Assembly: GCA_963682055.1 (NCBI GenBank)
Contig: OY821745.1
Coordinates: 20,085,342-20,149,341, forward strand
DNA: 64,000 bases
Direction of reading: 5' to 3'
From: Primula veris
Taxonomy: Eukaryota; Streptophyta; Magnoliopsida; Ericales; Primulaceae
Positions 1-12,800 of the stretch are shown here, one piece after another. The position numbers and the translations under genes were made by a program. The first letter of the stretch is position 1; each line of letters begins with the position of its first letter. The notes beneath the pieces are model-generated. The model was not told the origin of the DNA, made no database searches, and worked only from the letters and a program-made list of their open reading frames with translations.

Positions 1-299
1 ATTGTTTGTTTTTTGATTTTTTCCATATACAGGAAGGAAAAAAAGTTGACGAAGCAACGGATACGTCATTTTAAGTCTTAGTTGTGGACTTTAAGAAATA
101 ATAACGACACTGATAAATTATAAGACATTTTTTTTGCGCATAGTCGTTCAATAGAGTTATTTAAATCATTTTCCAATATATATTTTTATGAATTGAACGT
201 ACAAAACCAACATATTCAGACTCCCATTGTTAGAAATTGTTGGTGTCACATCCACATGAGATACTTTTCTGTTGTGCTTGTTTTCATGCAGTTAGAAAA
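1..299. other. AT-rich left edge, no gene seen
   Basis: I see no convincing reading frame here. It may be the decayed upstream part of the transposase relic that follows. Confidence 0.4.
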
Positions 300-1514
300 A
301 TCTGATAATTATGTATGGGCTTTGAACCGTCTATGACAGACTTTGGATGGGTGTGAGCTGCCACATGTCATTGTATTTTCTTACTCGAATACGCTATTGT
401 GTAAATTACATATATCTACTAACGTTGAAGTAAATTCCAAGAGTACACTTGGAAGTGCGTGAAAGATTTTCAGGATATAGTGGAAACTAATTGTGGATTC
501 CAACATCCTTGAAAAGTATCATATGAAAACACAATTAATAGCTAATGGGTAAGAGATCATATTGCATTAAAATATATAGGTGAATTGCTTTATAATTGTA
601 AGGTAAAATTTGTTGCTTTTGAACTAATTAATCTATGAATTATGAAAACTGGACAACAAACAGAGTTGAAGGATAACATTCAAAATTGAAAAGATATCTA
701 GGTAGTTTGATAGGCAATCTAGCAACTGTATTCCGGTACATTGACAAAATGGTCGACTCCGAGTTTACAAAAATAAAGCAGAATTTGGAGAAAAGTCGTA
801 ATTTTACGCAACATGCATGCACATTAAGATCCAATATTCCAACAATTATAAGGCTATGTATTAGCCACTGGATTGCAACATATTGCTGATGAGATGAATC
901 GGCGCAACGATATTGCATCCAATGGCGTTGAGTATTGTGGGTGCCGACTCAGAGTGAGCCATGTGCTACCTTGTGCACACGAGCTGCATGTGTATATCTC
1001 TACAAGTATTCATATTCTGCTTGCCATAACTGATGCATTCTGGACAAAACTTGATATTTCATGTTCAAATTCATTAGACGAAGGTTTAAATTGTATGCAT
1101 GATGTAGATAAGTTTATGAGTGCATTTTAAACCTCTAACAAATTTAACCAGACACATATGGTACAAAAAATGAGAGAGACATATGACCCTTCTAAAACTT
1201 CGATAGTAGAGCCCAAACCAAAGGAAAAGGGTCATGGAATACCTTCGGCGAATAAAAAGCATGAAACATCCATGCGTAGAGATCACTCTGCATTTGAATA
1301 TGTCAATGGGCATGCATTTCCATTCGGACATAGTTCGTATACACATGCTGCCCCTCGAGCCCCACGAAAGAAAAGACAATCTTTTCACGAAAAAAAAAAA
1401 TCTAAATTAAAGGTTGATTACCCAATGTCTTCATTTTTAATTGTTACGAAGACTGCACTCGATCATGGTATGATGGATGACCAAAGTCTTCATAAAAAGG
1501 TTTCGGCTTGTTAA
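300..1514 (+). pseudogene. Mutator-like (MULE) transposase relic
   Basis: Decayed 3' half of a MULE/FAR1-type transposase. In broken frames I see, in family order, a remnant of the block before the transposase zinc finger (around 360-420), a stretch reading NRVEG.HSKLKRYLGSLIG (about 660-715), and the SWIM-type zinc finger CGCRLRVSHVLPCAHEL (about 940-995). After these comes a basic linker with TSMRRDHSAFEYV, which matches the S-T-R-R-x-P-S-x-F-E motif that usually follows the zinc finger in these proteins. The longest intact pieces are 873-1130 and 1158-1514. Several frameshifts and stops separate them, so no working enzyme is made. Identification rests on motif order only. Confidence 0.72.
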
Positions 1515-1684
1515 GATTGAATGGTTGAGCACAATTTTGGTAAGAACTCATGAGTTGGTCGTGTTGTATATCATCAGGTATGGAAAACTGTTGATCATAT
1601 ATAAAGGAGTTGACGGAAAAAGATTAGGAATATAGCAATCATGAGTCGGTGACGATGACAATTTTAGCGAGTGTGTTGGTGGTG

Positions 1685-2649
1685 TTATTGTGGTGGTTGT
1701 TCATGATCAGGAATTGGTAATCTCAACGCTGGTAAATACTGACTGCAAAGGAGTTTCTCATGGGCAGGGTTGGTTGGATCATCACGAAGCGCTCTATAAC
1801 CGTAGTTTATACATGCATCTACACGAAAAATATATTTTATAGTTAAACTAAAGATACATTTATGTGTAAAATTTAAATTTAAATTTAAAACATAAACAAA
1901 TTTTTTTACCATACGTTCATGATATCCTGCCACTGGCATAAATCCTTGGGCAGGGGGTGTTACTTGAATTCTTTCAATACGTAACCGCATAATATTTTTG
2001 TACCATTCCATTATGACACTTTGCTACCGGCCGTAAGTTACCTACATCCCCTTCTACTATATAATGTCGCATCCCACAATTTGACTAGTCCTTTATTTCT
2101 CATAAGTCAGTCGATTGTCGAATTCCCTCGACGAGTTCTCCAATGAGCATATTTATATCCAATTTCATATCGAACTGGTCTTTTAGGCACATTTTGTATG
2201 AATCCAAATTGTCGGAGTACCCTATCATGATAATGGTACTCAACACAGCCAAAATATATCAAAGGCGAGCGAGTGCGCCAAATTAAACATCCGACAATAC
2301 ACATGTTGGGCAAAGTGTTCATCATATTGTTGTAAGGCATCCAAACGATATTTTTCATTTAGATAAAAAAGTATACTGTAATTAACAATATAATAAAATA
2401 TGCGAATTAAAAAATCTAAAAAGTACCTGATTGTCTTTTAGGTCATCAACTGGTTTTGAAACCAACCTTGGTTATGCCCCGTTTTTTCACAAGTAAATTG
2501 TTTCGCAGCGTAAACCCATATATAGAAAAGAAATATAACTCGTTGATTTTATATATAAGAAAAGATAAGAGTAAAATGTAATACTTACCTCTATCCATAG
2601 GTGTAGGCTCGTCTATCATTTGGTACATGTGGCAGTTCTCGAACAACAT
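1685..2649 (-). pseudogene. Plant mobile domain (PMD)-like relic
   Basis: Reverse-strand fragments resemble the PMD family, often annotated as 'serine/threonine phosphatase 7 long form homolog'. The piece at 2107-2358 contains DRVLRQFGFIQNVPKRP, close to the family's RVLRQFG..Q.IP signature, preceded by WRTRSPLIYFG.VEYH. The piece at 1685-2011 has WYKNIMRLRIERIQVTPP, like the WYRR.TRR segment that follows. A stop follows 2107, so the reading frame is broken. PMD genes are known to travel inside plant MULEs and gypsy elements, so this may belong with the transposase relic at 300-1514, which it faces. Confidence 0.5.
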
Positions 2650-3837
2650 AAATATTTGTAAATCTCGTTCATGCTCAGATTTGTAAAAGAATTAGAAGGC
2701 TAGCTATATGCACTTTATCGGATTTCTTATTATCATTTATTATCGATTCATGACACAACATCATATATATAAATGAGAAAGACTAACATAGCCCCAACTT
2801 AATTGGCTACACAACGATAAGTTTCTAATAAGGGAACATTTAAAGAGGAGCACAACCTTCAGACTTGTCTAATAAAAAATCCCCCTATTAATGCTCGAGA
2901 ATACTGCAATGTTTGTAGAGGCGTTGTGTACTCGTGAACACCTGAAAACTCATCCTCTAACCATTTAAAAGATAAACTTTCAAATTTATATTCATTATGT
3001 GGTGGGCGTTTACCTAATAATATTTCTACCATCTGAAATTTATCTTTTATAGAAAGTATGATGGTATTGGGTTATACAACTCTTTTATGCGGATCATTAT
3101 TATGAGTAGCACTTTTAGTAATTAAATTTCGAAAATGTATAACACTTTTTTTATAATAATAATTATGTATTAATTTTTTAAAAAAAGTACTTGTTTTTTT
3201 TCTACTAAAATATATTACATATCTTAGTTGATTCAATGATCGGATTATTGGAGTTATTGTGTTATTAGTATATGTTTTATCGTTTTAACCATAGGGATTC
3301 TTTGAGGAATCGTATGAGCTAATAAAACATGGGGTCATATTGGAATTAGGACCCAAATAAGTTGAACAAATAAAAAACGGCCCCGGCTAATTATGTCATT
3401 GTGGCTTCTGTTGGATTTGTTATAATTTGGATTATGTTAATTTGAGGTCAATATGTTAGAAATTGGGATAAACATAGTTATGGTTTCCAAACCCGACCCA
3501 TAATATATAATGCTAGTTGGTGTGAAAATTTTAGATAAATCAAAGCTTGTGTTGTTTAATGACCAAGTCAAATATTAGGGAGTATACAAAGACAAAATGT
3601 GGGGACACAAACAATAAGTACTTTGTGTTTCTTTGAAATAACACAATAAGTACTTACCCAATAACTTACCCCACCAATCTCTCTTATCTTCTCTGTGCAA
3701 ACAGAGATTGAAGGATCCTACTAAACTACCCTATACCCCTACCCTATTTCTCCACATTTATTTCTCCCCTCTTTTATTTCTTAATTAAAATACATTTCTT
3801 CCCTCTTTGCTTTGCCCCTCTTTTTTTAAATAAGAAA
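2650..3837. other. Spacer and 5' region of the PHP gene
   Basis: AT-rich, with no coding signal. The last 150 bases before the ATG at 3838 are pyrimidine-rich (repeated CCCTCTTTT-type runs), as is common in plant leaders and core promoters. I could not fix a transcription start. Confidence 0.4.
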
Positions 3838-6800
3838 ATGGCTGATAAAAAAGGAAACAAGAAGAAGAAGAGCAAGAAGAAGAAAACAATGATGACCTAT
3901 GAACAAAAACTAGCATACAAATGTGCAAGTGAATGGGTTTTCTTGGATAATAATAATAAGTCAAAGGCTGAGAATATTGATGGGGTGATTAGTAATAATA
4001 ACAACTCTTGTTTTTCTGAGAAACTGGTTTTTGAATTGCATTGCCATTCCATTTGCAGTGATGGGTTTTTGTCCCCTTCTAAAGTTGTTGAGAGAGCTCA
4101 TCTCAATGGGGTATACTTCTTTTCTTTTCTTCATTAAATAGTTAGTCATATTTTTCTTATTATTATTTTTTCAATAGTAGCAAAAATCTTGCTTGAGTGG
4201 TATCGCGGCCGACAAGGCAAGGCAAGGGCAACCCATGTTCCGTAATCGTTATTTGTTAGCAATAGTTTATATGACAAATTATTTACAATTTACTTACATT
4301 GTTTTGCATTAGTCCAATGGGGCTTGCTTCTTTTCTTCTCTTTTCTTTTCTTCATTAATAGTCCAATACTCATATTTTACTATTCCTTCCGTACCAAAAT
4401 ATGTGTTCCTGGCTCCCATTTTAGTACGTCTTTAGTACGTCCCAACATAAGTTTCCACTTTCCTTTTATAAAAAAATTCTCTTTTTTTACATTTTGGTAT
4501 ATCTCTTTTCAGTAGTTTATTAATATCAAATTTACACTTATAATCTCATATTTTAAGTAAGAAACAGTATTTGTTTGACAATTTTGATTTATATATATAT
4601 TTTTGTTGAATTCTAAGTAAATTGGTTCAAACACTTAAATATCACAGTTTTCGGAGTAGACAAGGGCATATCGCTGAAACTCTGTACCTCATTTTTTTTT
4701 CAATACTACCAAAAAACTTGCTTGAGTGGTATTACGGCCGGCAAGCCAAGGGCAACCCGCGTTCCCTAATCGTTATTTGTTTCGCAATAGTTTATATAAC
4801 AAATTAATTGCAATATACTTACATTGTTTTTGCACTAGTTCAATGGTCAGGTAGTTAGCATTTCGATTAATTCGGTACTCCTTAGCTGCAATTTTTTTTT
4901 TTCATATTTCAATTCGTATTTTTCGGACGACTTCAAATTCCAGGCCCTAGGCAACTTCCTGTACTAAGTGGTATGTAGTTGGCAGAAAAAATAATTCATT
5001 AGCCTAAAGTTGCTTAAGTGCTATAGGAGGAACTATATAGGCTAAAATGGGATCAACACCCCCATATTTAAAGGAAACCCTAAAATGGGATCAACACCCC
5101 CATATTTGAAGGAAACCACTTTTTTTTTTTCATGTATTAAAACAAACTATTTTTCTAGTGTACTTAAACATAAAGATAACTGATTTTAGCCTTCCACCAC
5201 CCCGTAGACTAACAGAAAGTGCACATGGAATTCGTCCCCTAGACTGTTGTTCCGCCACTGAAATGGTATGCAATTTGCTGTAATTTATTTTTAGCCCCTA
5301 CCAAGTAGGATGGCGATATGGGAATTGCGGTGTGGTATTACAATGTTCTAAAATTAGCTTTATTTAATAAAAAAAAGTGTTCCCATCGATGTTCATGGAC
5401 TGGTTTTGATTTTATAGTAGTCTTGTTGGGCTGCAATTATTAAGCATCTAAGCTTGTTTTATTGAAGGTTGAGGTGAACTCGTAGCTTCTTGTCTTGAAA
5501 CTTAGAAGTTATCATTTCAACCAAAAAAGTATTACGGCTTCTTGTTTTGAAACTTAGAACTTATCGTTTCAACCAAAAAGGTACTACAAATATTATTTTT
5601 AAGATGTTTTGGAAATTCATTTAAGAGAGAAAGAACTAGCTTTAAAGCTGGGGAATCAAACAAGCAGTAGTGCACGTTTTAAATCCTCCCCCAGTTCAGG
5701 TTTTTTAGATAGTTGTAAAGATCACATGAAACCATTTTTTTTCCTTTGCTAAAATTGGATTAGTGCTATTAAACTACTTTTAGTTTTTTAAGGACTTGCT
5801 TTATAAAAATTACTGAATTTCATATTCTTTCGGGGTTTTTTCGTTTTCGTTTACTGTTGTTGATATTCAGAATTTGTTAATTGTTCTGTGTTGCTGATAT
5901 GTTTAATAACATGTGTTTGACAAAAAGTTGCCTTGAAAAGTTGCCTTCTTTCTTATAACTTATAGTAGATTCTTTTCTATAAGAAGATATATGAGATTTA
6001 ACATTAGTAACAAGCAAACAGTTTATTCATGATTTGAGATTTCTCAACAGTTAATTCCAAATAAACAATGCTGATATAACCAATTTTGTACAGACAAAAT
6101 CTAGTAAGTGTTGAAACAAACCTGTTACGGAGATCCGGGAGAGTTTCTGCAGATAGTCACTTTAAGATTTCTTGACATGAAGGTTTTTGTCTGTATAAGT
6201 AGATTTACAAACAAAGTGGATTCTGATGCAACAAGAATCATCTCTTTCCAGTAAATACGAGAGCGGAACTGCTTCCTTGTGTAACCCAATTATTTGAATA
6301 AATTACTTATAGTCAGTTTGCGTTGTAGTTTTCTTTTTTGTTGAAGTTAATTTTTGAGACTGTTCTCAGTTTTCTTCCATATTATTTTCTCTTCAAAGAA
6401 TATTTGAGACTGTTTTCAATAGCTGTGTAATTTTTTGGTATACAGTAATTTTGCTCTCCAAGTTTGAATATCACGTATTAATTATCTATTTCCTCCGTCT
6501 ACACATGTTCAGACTCTAGATTCCTGTTATGTTCTAGTTATTGTATATCTTAATTGGCTACTTATTCCTCTTGTTTAGAATAGAATGTATTGAGGTTTAG
6601 TTCTCATTGATCCTTCTTGAAAAGAAACCATCTTTATAGAGAAAAGGATACTGAAAAGGACCTGCATATGCTATGTATGAATTTGAAGTATCAACAAAAA
6701 GACAAAATACCTCTATCTGTTTACTTATTCACATAGATGAAAAAATTAATACATATGAACAATGGAGCTGTATTAGATTGAATATTGCCTTACGAACTAG

Positions 6801-9800
6801 AGAAACCCGAAAAAGACCACAGCCAGGAATTAAGGTCTATATAGCTCAGTATCTTCTTCTCCTAATTCAAAACTTTTAGCCGAGTACTTGTGTATAATAA
6901 TTCAAATTTCGGTTTTGTTAGCACAGCTGATAAGTAGTATATGTTCAGCACAGGTGAAAGTACTTGCGCTCACAGATCATGACACAATAGCTGGTGTTCC
7001 CGAGGCATTGGATGCAGCTTGCAAATTTGGCATCAAAATCATACCCGGTGTTGAAATTAGTACAATTTACTCCCCAAGGTTATCTTTAAATAAGCTGCCT
7101 TCTGCATTGCTAACATACTACGACAGATTTGAAAATAGAGTTAATGCTCTAAGCCCCATCACAGAACTTTTCGTTGTGTTGATAGTAATGAACATGAAAA
7201 TGAAAAGCTGCTTTGCAAACTATTGTCGCCATCGGTATTGGAAAATAAAGGTAGAAAATACATAAAAGATGGCACATTGTCTTTGTGAATACAGGTATAT
7301 AATTTAGTTGAATATGTGGGTATAATCTTTGTTTCATTTTACATTAGGTAAGGAAATGACCAAAGGTATTTTGAAGAATTTTCTGTTTTATTCCAAAGTG
7401 AAAAAACGATTCCAGCAAAGAAAAACAATACCAAGAATCGAAAAATTAACTCGCTGCTACTTTTATCGCTAATTGATAAAGAATCTATGTTACTAATCCC
7501 ATCACTGATAATCTCATAAGTGGGGTCTTTATACCAAGTTAGTGTTCATCGAATTTCAAAAAGGACTCCTGAGTTTCACAACTTTTCCCTAAATTTCGTA
7601 AGCATTTGACTAATAACAGTTAAGTTCTCGTTTATTTAGTTTTTAGACCTCGCTTCTGGCTCTTTGGTTCATCACTAATTACTATATAATGCTCCAAATT
7701 TGATACAGGGGAGAGAATGGACAGGAGGAACCAGTTCACATTCTCGCATATTATAGCAGTTGTGGGCCAATGAGATCCGAAGAATTCGACAAATTCTTGG
7801 CTAATATCAGAGATGGACGTTACCTTCGTGCAAAAAACATGATATCAAAACTAAATAACCTTAAATTACCAGTTAAATGGGAGCACGTTGCGAAAATTGC
7901 AGGAAATGGAGTTGCTCCTGGGAGATTACACGTAGCCCGAGCTATGGTTGAAGCTGGCCATGTCGAAACTCTCAAACAAGCCTTTGCCCGCTATCTGTAT
8001 GATGGTGGACCTGCTTATTCAATGTAAGATTAACTGATAACATATTTTTTAATAATGGTTTGATGGGGCATAGTAAAAAATGACTGTTCTTATAAAATAC
8101 ACGAATTGTTTTCTTACAGGATTTTAGCTGTTTTGTACACCAAAACTATTCACCATCATATCTTGCTTTTTTGTTAGTAATTATACTAACCTATTGGTTT
8201 TTATCACTATTATACACTTCTGTTACTTTCTAACTGTTTCTGATATGGAGTAGTTAAATTGCTTTAGTTAAATTGCTTTAAATTGTCTTTATAATACTAC
8301 ATTTTCTTACTGTTTGTGTTCCAAACTATCACCAATTTTCCATTTTGCACATCATTTCTGCCAAAAATTTTTAATTGTACTCTAATCCATGTGTTTTTAT
8401 CTCTTTTGTACACTTTATATTGCCTCTAATGAAGGAAGGTAGTGATAAACTTACAGGCTAGTGTACAAAAGTGATAATAAAAGTATAGCTTGGTGTACGA
8501 AAATGATAATTAAAATTATAGGGGATGTCAAAGACTCAAAATAACAGAAGTGCAGAAAAGAGATACTAAAAAAACAAGTGGACAAGTTGATCTGTGAAAC
8601 AATAAAAAGACCTTTCCATACCGAGTTTGCCCTTTTAATAAAAGAAAATAAATGTTTCCTCTTCTAAGTTTAAAATTCCTCTTATCTCCAACCAAACACC
8701 ATCTGAGGACTAAGTTATATATGAATAGTTTCATTTAAAAAGATGCTTAACTTTTCAGAGGAACTGAGCCTTTAGCAGAGAAAGCAGTGAAGTTGATATG
8801 CGAGACGGGTGGTGTGGCAGTGTTGGCTCATCCTTGGGCCTTAAAGAATCCTGCATCCATCGTTAGGAGCTTGAAAGATGCAGGTCTTCATGGTATTGAG
8901 GTTTATCGGAGCGATGGAAAGTTATCAGGTAAGATTTTTTTTTCCTTGGAAAATTTGTTTATGCAGTTTGCATTTTACCTTTTTGAAAAGCAGAAACAAA
9001 TGATATCCATTCTTTAGAAAAACTAAAACCACATGGTCACCATGTAGCTCACTGTACTATCAAAAACAAGAAATATCAAAACGATATTAAAAATAAAGCT
9101 TACTCTCTCATTTTTGAAGGCCTAGTTCCATCAGCTCCATCACCAACAATAATGCTTTTGAATACAAATCTGTGTGCGTAGGCAGCGATTCCCACATCAG
9201 ATTAAGATTGATTGGATGATGTAGTGTAGGGTCGATTGCAACCTTACAAATTTGTGTACAAAATTGCTGAGTTTTCATTTGTCAAGGAGGGGGTTGCCTG
9301 CAGAAGTAAAAACTTTTGGTCTTTTAGGTTTGGGTCTAACCGACTAAATTGTCAAGGTGTATGACTAGTCCCTGGATGGTCACTCCCGAGGCTAATTTTC
9401 ATAGACGTAAATAATATGTATAACTGGTTGTACTTGTGTAAAGATTGAATGCTGGGTTCTCAGCCAATGGCTCACCCTTTTTTCTCGGTATACATTTAGT
9501 CATTTGCTTGGTGTGAAAATGTAGCCTAATACCAGGGTGGAGCCAGCAACAATATTCAGGACTCAGGAGCTTGGCAAAAACAAAACAAAACAAAAAATCT
9601 AGGAGAATGTTTTGGAACTTATTAGAAAACCTATTGTTGAGTTGTGGAGCCAAATGTGTTTTGGTCATGTTCACTAATTATCCCACATTAGTTTGAATTG
9701 TAATAAGAGCCACTATGGGTTCTATATATATGTCCCACCTATCTTGTATTTTAATAATCACATATATATTCTGAAAGAGAATATTGTAAAGAGAGAGTTC

Positions 9801-12800
9801 TAGTTGTGAGAGAACCATAGCTTTGTGATCAAGCTAGATTACGTTTGTAATCCTTCTTATAATATATATATAAGTGCCATGTGTAGCGGCCCAGAGACGT
9901 AGCCATCGTTGGGTGAACTCCGTCAACAAATTGTGTGTGCGGTTTCTATTTCTGTTCGCCTGATTTCCTAACAAGTGGTATCAGAGCCCGAGGTTTGCAG
10001 AACTAAGGTCGAAGATCGGGAGGAAGATCAATGACAAAAGAAGACAGATGCGCACATGGGATCGAGAAGTTCGACGGAAAGGACTTCGCATTCTGGAGAA
10101 TGCAAATAGAAGACTATCTGTACGGGAGGAAGATGCATCAACCACTTTTTCTCGAGGATAGGCCGACCACGACCACCGAGGAGACATGGAAACTCTTAGA
10201 CCGACAAGTGTTGGGAGTGATCCGACTAACACTATCTAGGAGCGTGGCGCACAACGTCGCAAGAGAGACGACGATGGGGATGATGAAGGTCCTCACCGAC
10301 ATGTATGAAAAACCATCCGCAAACAACAAGGTACATCTCATGCGTAAGTTGTTCAACCTACGCATGGCTGAGAACACACCTGTCGCAAACCACGTAAATA
10401 AGTTCATCGACACCGTAAATCAGTTGGATGCAGTTGAGATAACTTTTGAAGACGAGGTAAGAGCCCTAATATTGCTAGCCTCTCTACCGAACAATTGGGA
10501 GTTCATGCGAGCTGCTGTCAGCAACTCAATTGGAAAGGAGAAACTGACTTACAACGGCATCCGAGATCAAATACTCGCTGAGGAACTCAGGAGACAAGAT
10601 ATGGGTGAATGCTCAAATGATGGAGCAGCCTTGAACGTCGGTTCAAGATACCGGGGTAAGGACATATTGGACGAAAGAGGTCGTTCGAAATCCAGAGGTA
10701 GAAGAGGGCAGAGCCGAGGTGGCAAAAATAGCGATCGAAGCAAGAAGAATCTTCGATGTTATAACTGCCAGGGTATGGGGCACTTTGCCCATGAGTGCAA
10801 TCAGCCGAAGAAGGAAACCGGCAGATGTCATGTGACAAATGTTGTGAGCGACGAGGATTCGGGTGACTGTTTAATGCTTGCCGTATAGAGAAATATAGAT
10901 TCGTGGATTCTAGACTCTGGGGCATCATTTCACACGACCGCTCAGAAGGATTTATTCGAAAATTATATTGCGGGTAATTTCGGTAAAGTGTATCTAGCCG
11001 ACGGAGAAGCGTTGGATGTTGTTGGAATGGGGGATGTGAAGATTCGCATTCCAAATGGTTCGGTATGGATGCTAACGAAAGTGAGGCATGTTCCGAGGTT
11101 GACCAAGAATCTGATCTCAGTGGGTCAACTCGATGCAGAAAGACACTCCATTTCGTTCAGCAATGGAGCTTGGAAAGTTTCACGAGGAGCTATGGTGATA
11201 GCCCGAGGGAGCAAGGTCGGTACACTGTACATGACGACAGATGAGGAGTGTACAATTGCGGCAGCTGTGTCGCAAAACTGCTCGGAACTGTGGCATCGAC
11301 GTTTGGGTCACATAAGTGAGAAGGGGATGAATGTGTTAGCAAGGGACAACAAACTTCCAGGATTGAAGTCTGTCAACCTCGACATGCGTGAAGGTTACAT
11401 CTTCGGGAAGCAAAAGAAGGTGAGCTTCCAGAAAGGTGGAAAAATTCCCAAGATGGAAAAGCTAGCATTGGTCCACTCCGATGTATGGGGGCCATCCCCG
11501 GTAACCTCACTGGGAGGATCTCGGTACTATGTGACCTTCATCGACGATTCTACGAGAAAGACATGGATCTACTTCTTGAAACACAAGTCTGAAGTGTTTA
11601 AGAAATTTCAAGAATGGAAGGCCATGGTCGAACTAGAGACCGGGAATAAACTGAAATGTTTGAGGTCCGATAACGGCGGGGAGTACATTGATGCGAAGTT
11701 CGTAGAGTTCTGTGCTCAAAGAGGCATTCGGATGGAGAAGACCATCCGAAGAACGCCGCAACAAAATGGTGTGGCCGAGCGAATGAACCGAACAATCAAT
11801 GAGCGTGCTAGGAGTATGAGGCTGCAAAGTGGTTTGCCCAAAGTCATGTGGGCACATGCAGTAAGCACGGCGGTTTATCTCATTAACCGCAGACCCTCAG
11901 TGCCATTGGAAAAGAGAATTCCCGAGGAAGTCTGGATAGGAAAGACTATCTCTTATGAACACCTACGAGTGTTCGGTTGTCTGTCATATATTCACGTCGA
12001 CATAAACGAGCGTACTAAGCTTGACTCGAAATCCAAAGTTTGTTACTTTGTGGGGTACGAGGGAACTGAGTTTGGATATCGCTTCTGGGATGGTCAAACA
12101 AAGAAGATCATTCGCAGTAAGGATGTCATCTTCAACGAAGACATTTTGTACAAAGATCGACAAAATGTAGTGGTGGAAGAAGATGCGCTCCCGTCCGAGG
12201 AAAGTGGTATGGTCGACATGAATGCGTTTCCAAGACTGGAGTTGGAAGACAACGCTAAAGATGAGCCAGTGGTGCTCGACAACCTACCAGCACATGCTGA
12301 AGAGGACGAGGAGTTGCCCCAAACTCCTCAACCTGAATTGGGCCGAGGACGTCGCGAAAGGAGACCCACTGTCCGGTACTCGCCTTCCCTGCATTACATA
12401 TTACTCGGTGATGCAGGCGAGCCTGAGAGTAGAGAGGAAGCTCTGGAGCTGAAAGACTCGAGCAATTGGGAGCTCGCCATGAAGGATGAGATGAAGTCAC
12501 TAAAGGAGAATGTGACTTGGCAGTTAGCCGAACTGCCCAAGGAGAAAAGTGCACTGAGTAACAAATGGGTGTTCCGACTAAAAGAGGAACAAGATGGCTC
12601 AAAACGGTACAAGGCACGATTAATAGTCAAAAGGTTCCAGCAAAAGGAAGGAATTGACTGCACCGAGATCTTTTCTCCAGTCGTAAAGTTGACGACTATT
12701 CGGCTGTTGTTGAGCATTGTTGTAAATGAGAATCTTCATCTTGAACAGTTAGATGTGAAAACTGCTTTTCTCCACGGAGATCTTGAAGAAGAAATTTACA

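Noticed and set aside
10587..11054. Antisense open frame of 155 codons over gag
   Set aside because: It mirrors the sense Gag/protease coding strand and has no family motif of its own; same for the antisense frames at 12255-12920 and 13391-13698.
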